Under the pieces are notes generated by a model that worked only from the letters and a program-made list of their open reading frames with translations, did no database searches and was not told where the DNA came from. Position numbers and translations under genes: made by a program. Of a stretch of DNA of 47,264 nucleotides, positions 8,873 through 15,908 are shown in pieces. The stretch is from Phycisphaerales bacterium. GTDB taxonomy: Bacteria; Planctomycetota; Phycisphaerae; Phycisphaerales; UBA1924. The stretch spans positions 1 through 47,264 of the forward strand of contig JAJDDI010000060.1 in NCBI GenBank assembly GCA_029260375.1, given 5' to 3'. How positions within the stretch are numbered: the first letter of the stretch is position 1; each line of letters opens with the position of its first letter.

Positions 8873-9702
8873 CCCCGCCCCAGCTCCGCCCCCCGGTGCC
8901 GCGCCGCCGCGATCGCCCGCCCGATCGCGTCCATCACGCCGGCCTCGTCGAGCACGCCCGTCGCCGCGGCCGTCGTCCCGCCCTTGCTCGTCACGCTCAT
9001 CCGCAGCTCCCGCGGGTGCTCGGGCGAACGCACCAGCATCGCCCCCGCGCCCGCGATGGTCTCGCGCACGATCAGCATCGCCTCCTCGCGCGAGAACCCG
9101 AGCTCCACGCCCGCGTTGATCATCGCCTCCGCGAGGTAGAACACGTACGCCGGCCCCGAGCCCGCCAGACCCGTGTACGCGTCCATCATCGACTCACGGA
9201 TCTCGATCACCTTTCCCGCGCCCTCGAGCAGCTCGCGCGCGCGCGCGTCGTCGCCCGCCTGCGCCCCCTCGCCCAGCGCGATCGCGCTCATGCCCATCCC
9301 GATCTGCGCCGGCACGTTGGGCATCACCCGCACCACCCGCGCCGACCCGCCGAGTTCTTCTCTGACCCGCGCGCTGGGGATCCCCGCCAGGATCGAGACC
9401 ACAACCCGCGCCGCCCCCGACGCCAGCGCCGGGCCGATCTCCGCCGCCACCGCGCCAAGCATCTGCGGCTTGACCGCCAGCACCACCTGCCCCTGGCCAG
9501 GCCCCTCCTCCACCTCCCCCAGCCACGCCAGCGCCACGGACGCCGACGCCACCGCGTGCGCAAAGCCGCCCCGCCTCGCCTCGTCGGGCTCGGCCACCAC
9601 CCACCGCTCACCCAGCGACCCCGCCGACGAGGCGCCCTCGATGATCGCCCGAGCCATGTTGCCCCCGCCGATGAAGGCGACCGGTACCGTGTTCGTACTC
9701 AT
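8869..9702 (-). CDS. proC: Pyrroline-5-carboxylate reductase
   Basis: Last step of proline synthesis: NAD(P)H-dependent reduction of pyrroline-5-carboxylate in the cytosol. The nucleotide-binding motif is FIGGGNMARAI near the N-terminus. VLAVKPQ and VSILAGIP lie in the Rossmann domain, and the family signature is TGLAGSGPAYVFYLAEAM, followed by MLIVRETIAGAGAM and SKGGTTAAA. The length of 277 residues is normal. No Shine-Dalgarno site precedes the ATG; instead TAGGCT sits six bases upstream, so a leaderless message is likely. Divergent from accA with 46 bp between start codons. Its stop overlaps the permease stop by four bases. Confidence 0.95.
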   Translation of the reverse strand: MSTNTVPVAFIGGGNMARAIIEGASSAGSLGERWVVAEPDEARRGGFAHAVASASVALAWLGEVEEGPGQGQVVLAVKPQMLGAVAAEIGPALASGAARVVVSILAGIPSARVREELGGSARVVRVMPNVPAQIGMGMSAIALGEGAQAGDDARARELLEGAGKVIEIRESMMDAYTGLAGSGPAYVFYLAEAMINAGVELGFSREEAMLIVRETIAGAGAMLVRSPEHPRELRMSVTSKGGTTAAATGVLDEAGVMDAIGRAIAAARHRGAELGRG

Positions 9703-9708
9703 GCCCGG

Positions 9709-9714
9709 AGCCTA
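9709..9714 (-). promoter_or_regulatory. -10-like element of proC
   Basis: TAGGCT on the minus strand, exactly six bases before the proC ATG, which places the expected transcription start at the A of the start codon. No -35 match and no SD are seen. By-eye call. Confidence 0.5.
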
Positions 9715-9736
9715 CACCCCCGCCGCCCACGAGCCC

Positions 9737-9742
9737 TAAACT
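9737..9742 (+). promoter_or_regulatory. -10-like element of accA
   Basis: TAAACT lies exactly six bases before the accA ATG at 9749, with only pyrimidines (CTCCCC) between, so there is no SD. Same geometry as proC on the other strand of this 46-bp gap. By-eye call. Confidence 0.5.
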
Positions 9743-9748
9743 CTCCCC

Positions 9749-10792
9749 ATGGCCAGCTTCTACCAGCTCGATTTCGAACAGCCCGTGCGTGAGCTCGACA
9801 AACGGATCGCCGCCGCCGAACGAGGCGCCTCCGACGACGCGCAGCTCCCCGCGCCCGCCTTGGGCGGTGTTGAGCCCCACCCGCCCGCCGAATCGGGAGA
9901 ACTCCGGGCACTCCGCGCCGAGCGCCTCACGCTCCTCGCCTCGCTCTACGAGCAGCTCTCGCCCTGGAACACCGTCCGCGTCGCCCGCCACCCGCAGCGA
10001 CCCCAATCGGGCGACTACATCGCCCTCATGTGCCGCGAGTTCACCGAGCTCCACGGCGACCGACGCTACGGCGACGACCCCGCCATCATCACCGGCTTCG
10101 CCCGCCTCGGACACCACAAGGTCCTCATGGTCGGGCACCAGAAGGGGCGCGACACCCAGGAAAAACTCGCCTGCCACTTCGGCTGCGCCCACCCCGAGGG
10201 CTACCGAAAGGCCCTGGCCAAAATGAAGCTCGCCGAGAAGTTCGGCGTCCCCGTCGTCACCCTCGTTGACACCCCCGGCGCCTACCCGGGCCTCGGCGCC
10301 GAGGAGCGCGGCCAGGCCGAAGCCATCGCCGTCAACCTCCGCGAGATGAGCCGCCTCAAAGTCCCCATCGTCTCGATCATCATCGGCGAGGGCGGCTCAG
10401 GCGGCGCGCTGGGCATCGCCGTCGCCGATCGCGTTGCGATGCTCCAGCACGCCTGGTACTCCGTCATCTCGCCCGAGGGCTGCGCCGCCATCCTCTGGAA
10501 GCAGGCCAACGAGCAGACCAACGTCTCCTCCGCCAAGGCCCTCCGCCTCACCGCCCGCGACAACCTGAAGCTGAGCATCATCGACGCGATCGTCCCCGAG
10601 CCCCCGGGCGCCGCCCACCGCGATCCCGCTGGCGCCGCCCAGGCCCTTGCTGACTGGATCGTGGCGCAGCTCGACGAGCTCACCGCCGAGACCACCGAAG
10701 ACCTCCTCCAAGCCCGCTACGACCGGTTCAGGCGTCTGGGCGAGTTTGAGGAGAGCGCCGAGCCCGAGCCCACGCCCGAGCTGACGCCCTAA
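9749..10792 (+). CDS. accA: Acetyl-CoA carboxylase carboxyltransferase subunit alpha
   Basis: Forms malonyl-CoA for fatty-acid synthesis with AccB, AccC and AccD. The N-terminus (FEQPVRELDKRIAA) and the blocks RPQSGDYIALMCREFTELHGDR, FGCAHPEGYRKALAKMKLAEKF, LVDTPGAYPGLGAEERGQ and GEGGSGGALGI are characteristic of the alpha subunit, as is the oxyanion-hole region YSVISPEGCA. The length of 347 residues is a little above the usual 320 because of an acidic, Pro-rich C-terminal tail. No accD is adjacent. The upstream 46 bp carry a TAAACT hexamer six bases before the ATG and no SD. The downstream gap to the DksA-like gene is 140 bp. Confidence 0.96.
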   Translation: MASFYQLDFEQPVRELDKRIAAAERGASDDAQLPAPALGGVEPHPPAESGELRALRAERLTLLASLYEQLSPWNTVRVARHPQRPQSGDYIALMCREFTELHGDRRYGDDPAIITGFARLGHHKVLMVGHQKGRDTQEKLACHFGCAHPEGYRKALAKMKLAEKFGVPVVTLVDTPGAYPGLGAEERGQAEAIAVNLREMSRLKVPIVSIIIGEGGSGGALGIAVADRVAMLQHAWYSVISPEGCAAILWKQANEQTNVSSAKALRLTARDNLKLSIIDAIVPEPPGAAHRDPAGAAQALADWIVAQLDELTAETTEDLLQARYDRFRRLGEFEESAEPEPTPELTP

Positions 10793-10838
10793 CCCTTTTG
10801 ATTTCCTAACAAACCACTCGCCACCCCGCCACATCGCT

Positions 10839-10867
10839 TTGACATGGCACGACCCGACGCCTAGCCT
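10839..10867 (+). promoter_or_regulatory. Sigma70-like promoter of the DksA-like/lspA operon
   Basis: TTGACA at 10839-10844, a 17-bp spacer, then TAGCCT at 10862-10867. The expected start of transcription is near 10874, about 60 nt before GTG 10933. This rules against an in-frame TTG at 10867, which lies in the -10 box. By-eye call, but the -35 box is a perfect match. Confidence 0.6.
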
Positions 10868-10932
10868 TGGCGCCCTTGCGCTCGCCCGGCGAGCGCGGCT
10901 GGCGTTCCGTCCAATCCTCGGCGAGCCGACGC

Positions 10933-11937
10933 GTGGCCAAAAAGACCCGAACAACAACCAAGAAAGCGGCCAAGAAGACCTCTTCCGCTTCTTCCTCCAA
11001 GAAGAAGTCCGCCGCCCGCTTCGCCAAGAAGAAGACCATCCGCAAGAAGCCGGCGTCCAAGAAATCAACCAAGGCGCCTGCGCGCAAGACCGCCCCCAAG
11101 AAGAAGACTGCCGCGGCAAAGAAGACGACCAAGAAGAAGACGACCAAGAAGCCCACCTCCGCGAAGAAGACAGCCAAGAAGCCCTCCTCGAAGAGTGCGA
11201 CAACCAAGAAGCCAGGGACGAAGAAGGCCGCCCCCAAGAAGCGGCCCGCGGCGAAGAAGACCACCAAGGCGCCGGCGTCCAAGCAGGCCGCATCGAAGAA
11301 GACGCAGACCAAGCAGGCGCCCGCGACAAAGGACGCCTCCGGCAAGCCCGTCCGCAAGGGCATCACCATCGTCTCGGACCGCCCCCGCAAGAAGTCCGCC
11401 CCCAAAAAGATCGTCGCCAGGTTCCCCCCCACCGGCGACCGCCTGCTCGGGCCGGGCTCGCCCATCCGCAAGCCGCTGATCCCCTCGGGCCCCGGGCGCG
11501 CCGCGGAGGTCAGCCGCCAGCGCGCCTCCGCCGAGCCCAGCGACAAGAAGGTCAAGAGCCCCTTCAATAAGCGCGAGCTCGACAAGTTCAAGGCCATCCT
11601 GCTCGCCAAGCGCGCCGAGCTCTTCGGCGACATGTCGCAGATGGAGAGCGGCGCCCTCCGCTCCAACTCGGGCAACCTCAGCCACACCCCCCAGCACTTC
11701 GCCGAGCAGGGCTCCGAGAGCTACGACCAGTCCCTCTCGCTCGACCTGGCCGCCGCGGACCGCCGACTGATCATAGAGATCGACGACGCGCTGCAGCGCA
11801 TCGAGAACAAGACCTTCGGCATCTGCGAGATCACCGGCAAACCGATCAAGAAAACGCGCCTCGATGAGCTCCCCTGGGCGCGCCATTCGATCGACGCCGC
11901 CCGCGAGCTTGAGCGTCGCTCCGGGTTCCGCGCGTGA
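10933..11937 (+). CDS. DksA/TraR-like protein with a long histone H1-like Lys/Ala-rich N-terminal tail
   Basis: I place the start at GTG 10933 because the sigma70-like promoter at 10839-10867 covers the upstream alternative. Residues 1 to about 133 are a low-complexity tail of Lys, Ala, Thr and Pro with repeated KKTTKK/PAAKK units, as in histone H1 or AlgP-like tails. A linker follows to about 215. Residues about 220-334 match the DksA/TraR fold: a coiled coil (ELDKFKAILLAKRAEL), then IDDALQRIENKTFGICEITG. Only one Cys of the usual four zinc ligands is left (ICEITGKPIKK). The DksA part suggests RNA-polymerase or ppGpp-linked regulation, and the tail suggests nucleic-acid binding; both are inferences. 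The stop overlaps lspA as GTGA, and dksA-lspA adjacency is known in other bacteria. Confidence 0.85.
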   Translation: MAKKTRTTTKKAAKKTSSASSSKKKSAARFAKKKTIRKKPASKKSTKAPARKTAPKKKTAAAKKTTKKKTTKKPTSAKKTAKKPSSKSATTKKPGTKKAAPKKRPAAKKTTKAPASKQAASKKTQTKQAPATKDASGKPVRKGITIVSDRPRKKSAPKKIVARFPPTGDRLLGPGSPIRKPLIPSGPGRAAEVSRQRASAEPSDKKVKSPFNKRELDKFKAILLAKRAELFGDMSQMESGALRSNSGNLSHTPQHFAEQGSESYDQSLSLDLAAADRRLIIEIDDALQRIENKTFGICEITGKPIKKTRLDELPWARHSIDAARELERRSGFRA

Positions 11938-12623
11938 GCGCGGAAGCGTCCCACCCCGCCAACACCCAACCACCGCCGGACACCACCCGCGCCGGACGAA
12001 GCCCCCGGGCCTGGGTCCTGCTTCTCACCGCGACACTCATCGCCCTCGCGCTCGATCTTGGCAGCAAGCACCTCGCCTTCCAGCACATCGCCGACACGCC
12101 GGTCCCCATCGACCGACGGGAGGTCATCGAGGCCGTCTCGCTCGACGCGCTGATCCCCATCCACGACGCCGTCGTCGTGGTCCCGAGCCTGCTCGAGTTC
12201 ACCCTGGTGCTCAACCCCGGCGCGGTGTTCGGCATCGGCGCCGGGCAACGCTGGTTCTTCGTCGCCTTCACCGTCGGCGCCCTCGCCTTCGCGCTGCTCA
12301 TCTTCGCCCGCTGGACCACCCCACGCGAGAAAGGCGCCCACATCGCGCTCGCGCTGCTCATCGCCGGCGGCCTGGGCAACCTCTACGACAGAATGCTCTA
12401 CGCCTGCGTGCGCGACTTCATCCACCCGCTCCCGGGCGTAAAGCTCCCCTTCGGGATCCGCTGGCCCAGCGGCTCGCGCGACGTCTGGCCATACGTCTCC
12501 AACGTCGCCGACCTCTTCCTGCTCGTGGGCATCGGCGCCCTGCTCGTCTACTCCTGGCGCCGCCCGCCAGACGAACACGAGACCGCCCCAACGCCGCAGG
12601 ATCAAACGCCGCCTACGGCGTGA
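11934..12623 (+). CDS. lspA: Lipoprotein signal peptidase (signal peptidase II)
   Basis: Membrane aspartyl protease that removes signal peptides from diacylated prolipoproteins. Four helices can be traced (about 26-44, 105-125, 134-149 and 188-207). Conserved blocks are ALDLGSK (Asp41, Lys45), LNPGAVFG (94-100), GGLGNLYDR with catalytic Asp152, and NVADLFLL with catalytic Asp193. At 229 residues it is longer than E. coli LspA (164), owing to an N-terminal extension, a loop between helix 1 and the NPG motif, and a Pro-rich tail. The GTG start overlaps the stop of the DksA-like gene, so they are co-translated. Several lipoprotein substrates are coded in this window. The 3' end overlaps the convergent gene by 11 bp. 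Confidence 0.93.
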   Translation: MSAEASHPANTQPPPDTTRAGRSPRAWVLLLTATLIALALDLGSKHLAFQHIADTPVPIDRREVIEAVSLDALIPIHDAVVVVPSLLEFTLVLNPGAVFGIGAGQRWFFVAFTVGALAFALLIFARWTTPREKGAHIALALLIAGGLGNLYDRMLYACVRDFIHPLPGVKLPFGIRWPSGSRDVWPYVSNVADLFLLVGIGALLVYSWRRPPDEHETAPTPQDQTPPTA

Positions 12624-13566
12624 CGCCCGCCCGCGTCCGCACGCCGTCGATCATGTCGCGGATCTCCGCCGCCATCCGTGTGTTGGGGAACTCCGCCAGC
12701 ACGCGCTCCCCCGCGTCCAGCGCCCGACGCCAGTCCCGGTCCTGCACCGCCAGCTTGAACTGCACGCCCAGGTTCTCACGCGCCTTGCCGATCACGCCCC
12801 GGGCCACCTCACGGAACGGCTCGGCCTCGTCCTCGGTCAGGTACGCGTCGAGCTCCTTGACCAGCGCCAGCGCCTCGTCGTGCTCCTCGCCCTGCGCCGC
12901 GTGCAGGAACCGACGCTCCAGGTCCATCTTGTATCGAGATCTCGCGTGCTCCACCCGGTGGCGCAGCCCCTCCACCCGCGGCGAATCCGGGTACAGACGC
13001 GTCACCCGCCCCGCCTCAGAGAACGCCTCCTCCCAGCGCAGCTGCGTGATGAGCCGGTCCACGCTGGCCACCGCCTCCACCACCCGCCGGTCCACCGTCT
13101 GGAACCGCGCCGTCTCGATGCGCTCACGGAACTCCTCGGCGTCCACCCGGTACCCGAACCGCTCGGCCAGCTCCTTGACCAGCACCATCGCCGCGTCCCA
13201 GTCCTCCGTCTCAATATCCTCTTCGATCGCCTTACGCAGCAGCTCACGCTCACGCTTGCGGTTGAGCACCCGGCGCGCGTCGTCCGAGAGCGCCCCCATC
13301 TCGCCCAGCCGCGCGATCTGGGCGCTCAGATCCGCGACCTCACGCCGCAGCGGGTTGCTCGGGCGCGCCCGCCCCGCACCGGTCCGCAGCTGAAACGCGA
13401 TCGGCGCCGTCGCGATGACCACCACCAGCGCCAGCGCCCCGATCGCGACAAACTCCAGGTTCGGAGCCAGCGCGCCCTGCCCGATCAGGCCCAGCGCGAT
13501 CGCGCCCCCCCCGGCGTACGCCGCGATGGTCCAGTACGGGGTCGCTCCTCCCTGCTGCTCACTCAT
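12613..13566 (-). CDS. Membrane-anchored helical-repeat protein of unknown function
   Basis: The ATG at 13566 has GGAG six bases upstream; a longer frame to 13680 has no support. Two membrane helices lie at about residues 11-34 (YWTIAAYAGGGAIALGLIGQ) and 38-60 (VAIGALALVVVIATAPIAF). The rest (about 250 residues) is cytosolic or periplasmic and almost wholly helical and charged. It has TPR-like spacing in pieces such as DWDAAMVLVKELAERFGY, RWEEAFSEAGRVTRLYPDSPR and DWRRALDAGERVLAEFPNTR. I do not recognise a named family; a scaffold role is a guess. It is transcribed just after the cupin gene (63 bp). The 3' end overlaps lspA by 11 bp. Confidence 0.75.
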   Translation of the reverse strand: MSEQQGGATPYWTIAAYAGGGAIALGLIGQGALAPNLEFVAIGALALVVVIATAPIAFQLRTGAGRARPSNPLRREVADLSAQIARLGEMGALSDDARRVLNRKRERELLRKAIEEDIETEDWDAAMVLVKELAERFGYRVDAEEFRERIETARFQTVDRRVVEAVASVDRLITQLRWEEAFSEAGRVTRLYPDSPRVEGLRHRVEHARSRYKMDLERRFLHAAQGEEHDEALALVKELDAYLTEDEAEPFREVARGVIGKARENLGVQFKLAVQDRDWRRALDAGERVLAEFPNTRMAAEIRDMIDGVRTRAGVTP

Positions 13567-13628
13567 GGCTTGCTCCGCGTGTCTCGGTTCGCATCTTGTC
13601 TCCTCGTGGAGGCCCATCCCGGGTCGGG

Positions 13629-14006
13629 TCAGCTCGCGGGGACCGGGTCGCCGCAGTTCCGCGTCACCGGCACGGCGCACAGGAACCGCAGCCCGGACCC
13701 GTCCGTGCTCGCCCGGAACTGGTGCTCCTCATCCGCCGGCACGTAGATCACGTCCCCGCCCCGGACCGGGTGGCGCTCGCCCCCGAGCAGGATGTCCCCC
13801 TCGCCCGAGATGATGAACACCTCGTGCTCATAGTCGTGGTGATGCCGGGGCGTGTGCCCCCCCGCCTCGACCACGACCTGGCGGACGGCGAAGTTCGGGG
13901 CGCCGTCGTCCCGCCCGACCATGATCGCCATCGTCGCGCCCTTGACGCCGTCCATCCGGACCTCGGTCCGCTCGGCCTCGTCGATATTGCGGATGACCAC
14001 CGCCAT
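13629..14006 (-). CDS. Cupin-domain protein
   Basis: A single small cupin barrel of 125 residues. Motif 1 is HTPRHHHDYEHEVFIISGEG with the His/His/Glu metal ligands, and motif 2 is GDVIYVPADEEHQFRA with the second His. Such proteins bind a divalent metal and act as sensors, isomerases or oxygenases; the substrate is not deducible. A very strong GGAGGAGG precedes the ATG by 6 nt. It is divergent from the MBL hydrolase gene; the -10-like elements TAAGAT (minus) and TATCTT (plus) overlap at 14044-14050 in the 83-bp gap. The membrane-protein gene follows 62 bp downstream. Confidence 0.87.
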   Translation of the reverse strand: MAVVIRNIDEAERTEVRMDGVKGATMAIMVGRDDGAPNFAVRQVVVEAGGHTPRHHHDYEHEVFIISGEGDILLGGERHPVRGGDVIYVPADEEHQFRASTDGSGLRFLCAVPVTRNCGDPVPAS

Positions 14007-14043
14007 GCGTCCTCCTCCGTGAGAGCGGGCCTGCCCGCCCCCC

Positions 14044-14050
14044 TATCTTA
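14044..14050. promoter_or_regulatory. Overlapping divergent -10-like elements (cupin / MBL hydrolase)
   Basis: The 7-bp TATCTTA reads TATCTT (14044-14049) on the plus strand towards the MBL gene and TAAGAT (14050-14045) on the minus strand towards the cupin gene. It lies 40 to 45 bp from each start codon. No clear -35 match is seen in either direction. Confidence 0.35.
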
Positions 14051-14089
14051 TCCGCTGAACCCCCTGCCCTGTCCGCCGGAGCCCAAACC

Positions 14090-14773
14090 GTGCCCGAATC
14101 TCCCGCCAACGCCCCGCGGATCACCGCGTTCCCGCTCGGCGGGTACCAAACCAACTGCTACGTCGTCCGACGCCCCGACGCCAGCGTCAAGGCGCCCAGC
14201 GGATGCGAGGCCTGCTGGATCGCCGACCTGGGGATGCAACCCGAGCCCCTGCTGGATCACCTCGAATCCGAGTCGCTCGAGCCGCTGGTCATCGTGCTCA
14301 CGCACTGCCACATCGATCACATCGCCGGGCTCTTCCAGGCCCGGTCCGTTTTCCCGGATGTCCCCATCTGGGTCCACGCCGCGGAAGAAGCCTGGCTCAG
14401 CGACCCGATGCTCAACCTCAGCGCCATGTCGGGCATTCCCGTCACCGGGCCCGAACCCTCGCGATTGCTCAAGGATAACGAGATTCTTGACCTGCTCGGT
14501 CAATCCTGGGAGGTCCGCCACACGCCCGGTCACTCGCCCGGCAGCGTCAGCCTCGTCCACCACGCCTCCAACCAAGTCCTCGCGGGCGACGCGCTCTTCA
14601 ACGGTTCCATCGGGCGCACCGACTTCCCCGGCTGCGACTTACACACCCTCGCCAACTCCATCCGCACCCGTCTGTACGACCTGCCCGACGAGACCCGCGT
14701 CTACCCCGGGCACGGCCCACCCACCACCATCGGGCACGAGAAGAAAACCAACCCGTTCGTGCGCCCGGAGTAG
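14090..14773 (+). CDS. Metallo-beta-lactamase-fold hydrolase (glyoxalase II-like)
   Basis: MBL-fold hydrolase of 227 residues. The metal site is the classic THCHIDH motif (THxHxDH), with later ligands in RHTPGHSPGSV (His), LAGDALF (Asp) and VYPGHGPPT (His). Together with LGGYQTNCYVV at the N-terminus this matches the glyoxalase II-like/YcbL group, which hydrolyses thioesters such as lactoyl-glutathione-like compounds. The start is GTG 14090, eight bases after CCGGAG. It ends 3 bp from the convergent DinB-like gene, with no terminator seen. Confidence 0.9.
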   Translation: MPESPANAPRITAFPLGGYQTNCYVVRRPDASVKAPSGCEACWIADLGMQPEPLLDHLESESLEPLVIVLTHCHIDHIAGLFQARSVFPDVPIWVHAAEEAWLSDPMLNLSAMSGIPVTGPEPSRLLKDNEILDLLGQSWEVRHTPGHSPGSVSLVHHASNQVLAGDALFNGSIGRTDFPGCDLHTLANSIRTRLYDLPDETRVYPGHGPPTTIGHEKKTNPFVRPE

Positions 14774-14776
14774 GGC

Positions 14777-15304
14777 CTACATCGCCGAGCCCAGCCCCAT
14801 GAACCGGCGCCAGGCGCTGATTTGCCCCAGGTGCATCATCAGGTGGCTGTTGAGCAGGAAGTTGGTCGCCACCCCCAGCGTGGGGAACATCTTCTGGTAC
14901 GCCTCGCCGCCCTGGTGCGGGCCCGCGAGCGTCTCATCGTCGAGTTCCAGAATGAGCTGCAATGCCGCCGCGTACCCGTTCTGGAAGCTCCGCACGACCT
15001 CCTCCATCGGGGGGTAGATCGATCCGTCGGGATCGTCCACACAGACCGCGCCGATCTTGAACAGCTCCTCCTGCTCATCGGACAACGCAATCTCCTCAGG
15101 GTTACGACCCACCAGGATGAACACACGCGACGGGTACACGCTCAGGTGCCCCATCGCGAACGCCGGGTGGTTCGTCATGACCTGCGCCCCGTCCTTCACG
15201 GGCAGGCGTGCGAACATCTCCGGCGTCACGCTCTGGAGCAGCATCCCCGCCAGCCCGATGCCCCGCGTGGCGGTCCCCGTGATCGTTTCTGCGGTCAGTC
15301 CCAT
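14777..15304 (-). CDS. DinB-like four-helix-bundle protein (copy 1)
   Basis: A 175-residue protein of the DinB/YfiT-like superfamily. It is helical throughout and carries the three metal-type His positions in the expected spacing: NHPAFAMGHLS in the N-terminal half and HLMMHLGQISAWRR near the end. These proteins bind Ni or Zn and act as thiol-dependent transferases or have no known activity. It is a clear paralogue of the gene directly upstream (FARLP, NHPAF.GHL, H..MHLGQ.SAWRR.MGLGSA shared). AGGAGAG precedes the ATG. It appears to be the last gene of a ThiF - DinB - DinB unit. Confidence 0.82.
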   Translation of the reverse strand: MGLTAETITGTATRGIGLAGMLLQSVTPEMFARLPVKDGAQVMTNHPAFAMGHLSVYPSRVFILVGRNPEEIALSDEQEELFKIGAVCVDDPDGSIYPPMEEVVRSFQNGYAAALQLILELDDETLAGPHQGGEAYQKMFPTLGVATNFLLNSHLMMHLGQISAWRRFMGLGSAM

Positions 15305-15319
15305 CGAGAAGCTCTCCTG

Positions 15320-15877
15320 TTATCCCATCGAGCGGAACGCGTCGGTCGTCCACTCCGCCGACCCGAGACCCATGCAACGCCTCCAGGCGCTGACCTGTCC
15401 CAGGTGGAACATCGGGTGGTTGTTGAGAAGATAGTCCGCCGCGGCCCCCAGCGACAGGATCGTTGATCCAAGCTCCGGGCTCATCGTGTGCATCTCACAT
15501 AACCGCTCGTCGTCCACATCCCTGATCATCTCCGCCGCCTGGCGGTACGACACCCGGAACTGCACGATCAGCTGGTCCCTCTCCGGGTAGATCTCTCCGA
15601 ACGGGTCGTCCTGGCACAGGGCGCCCGGGGCGAACAGCTCCTCGAACCAGTACGGCGCCGCCGCCCCGCTCGGCTCCAGTCCCGCCATCTTCAGCACCCG
15701 CGCCGGGTACAGCGTCAGGTGCCCGTACACGAACGCCGGATGGCTCATGAACACCGGCTGCCCATCGCCCAGCGGCAACCGCGCAAACTGCTCGGGCGGG
15801 ATGTCCTCCGCCAGCGACAGCCCGATCTCTCGCGTCCGGACCGCGTTGGCCCAGAGCATCCTTGCAATCTCGCCCAT
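15320..15877 (-). CDS. DinB-like four-helix-bundle protein (copy 2)
   Basis: Paralogue of the next gene downstream; they are 15 bp apart. ATG 15877 is chosen over 15922 because both proteins then have exactly 30 residues before the shared FARLP block, and the longer form would overlap thiF. Shared motifs are SHPAFVYGHLTLYPARVL and NHPMFHLGQVSAWRRCMGLGSAEW, giving the His triad expected for the superfamily. No membrane part or signal peptide. The function is unknown; pairing suggests either a heteromeric bundle or specialised copies (inference). Confidence 0.82.
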   Translation of the reverse strand: MGEIARMLWANAVRTREIGLSLAEDIPPEQFARLPLGDGQPVFMSHPAFVYGHLTLYPARVLKMAGLEPSGAAAPYWFEELFAPGALCQDDPFGEIYPERDQLIVQFRVSYRQAAEMIRDVDDERLCEMHTMSPELGSTILSLGAAADYLLNNHPMFHLGQVSAWRRCMGLGSAEWTTDAFRSMG

Positions 15878-15908
15878 CCGCCGGCTCCGTCTCGGCCAGG
15901 CCCCCCGG

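Noticed and set aside
10867..10932. N-terminal extension of the DksA-like protein starting at TTG 10867
   Set aside because: The TTG is within the -10 hexamer of a good promoter, so the extension would not be transcribed.
11000..11330. Tandem DNA repeat in the AAGAAG-rich segment
   Set aside because: The periodicity follows from Lys-codon runs in the histone-like tail; the units are degenerate and not an independent DNA repeat.
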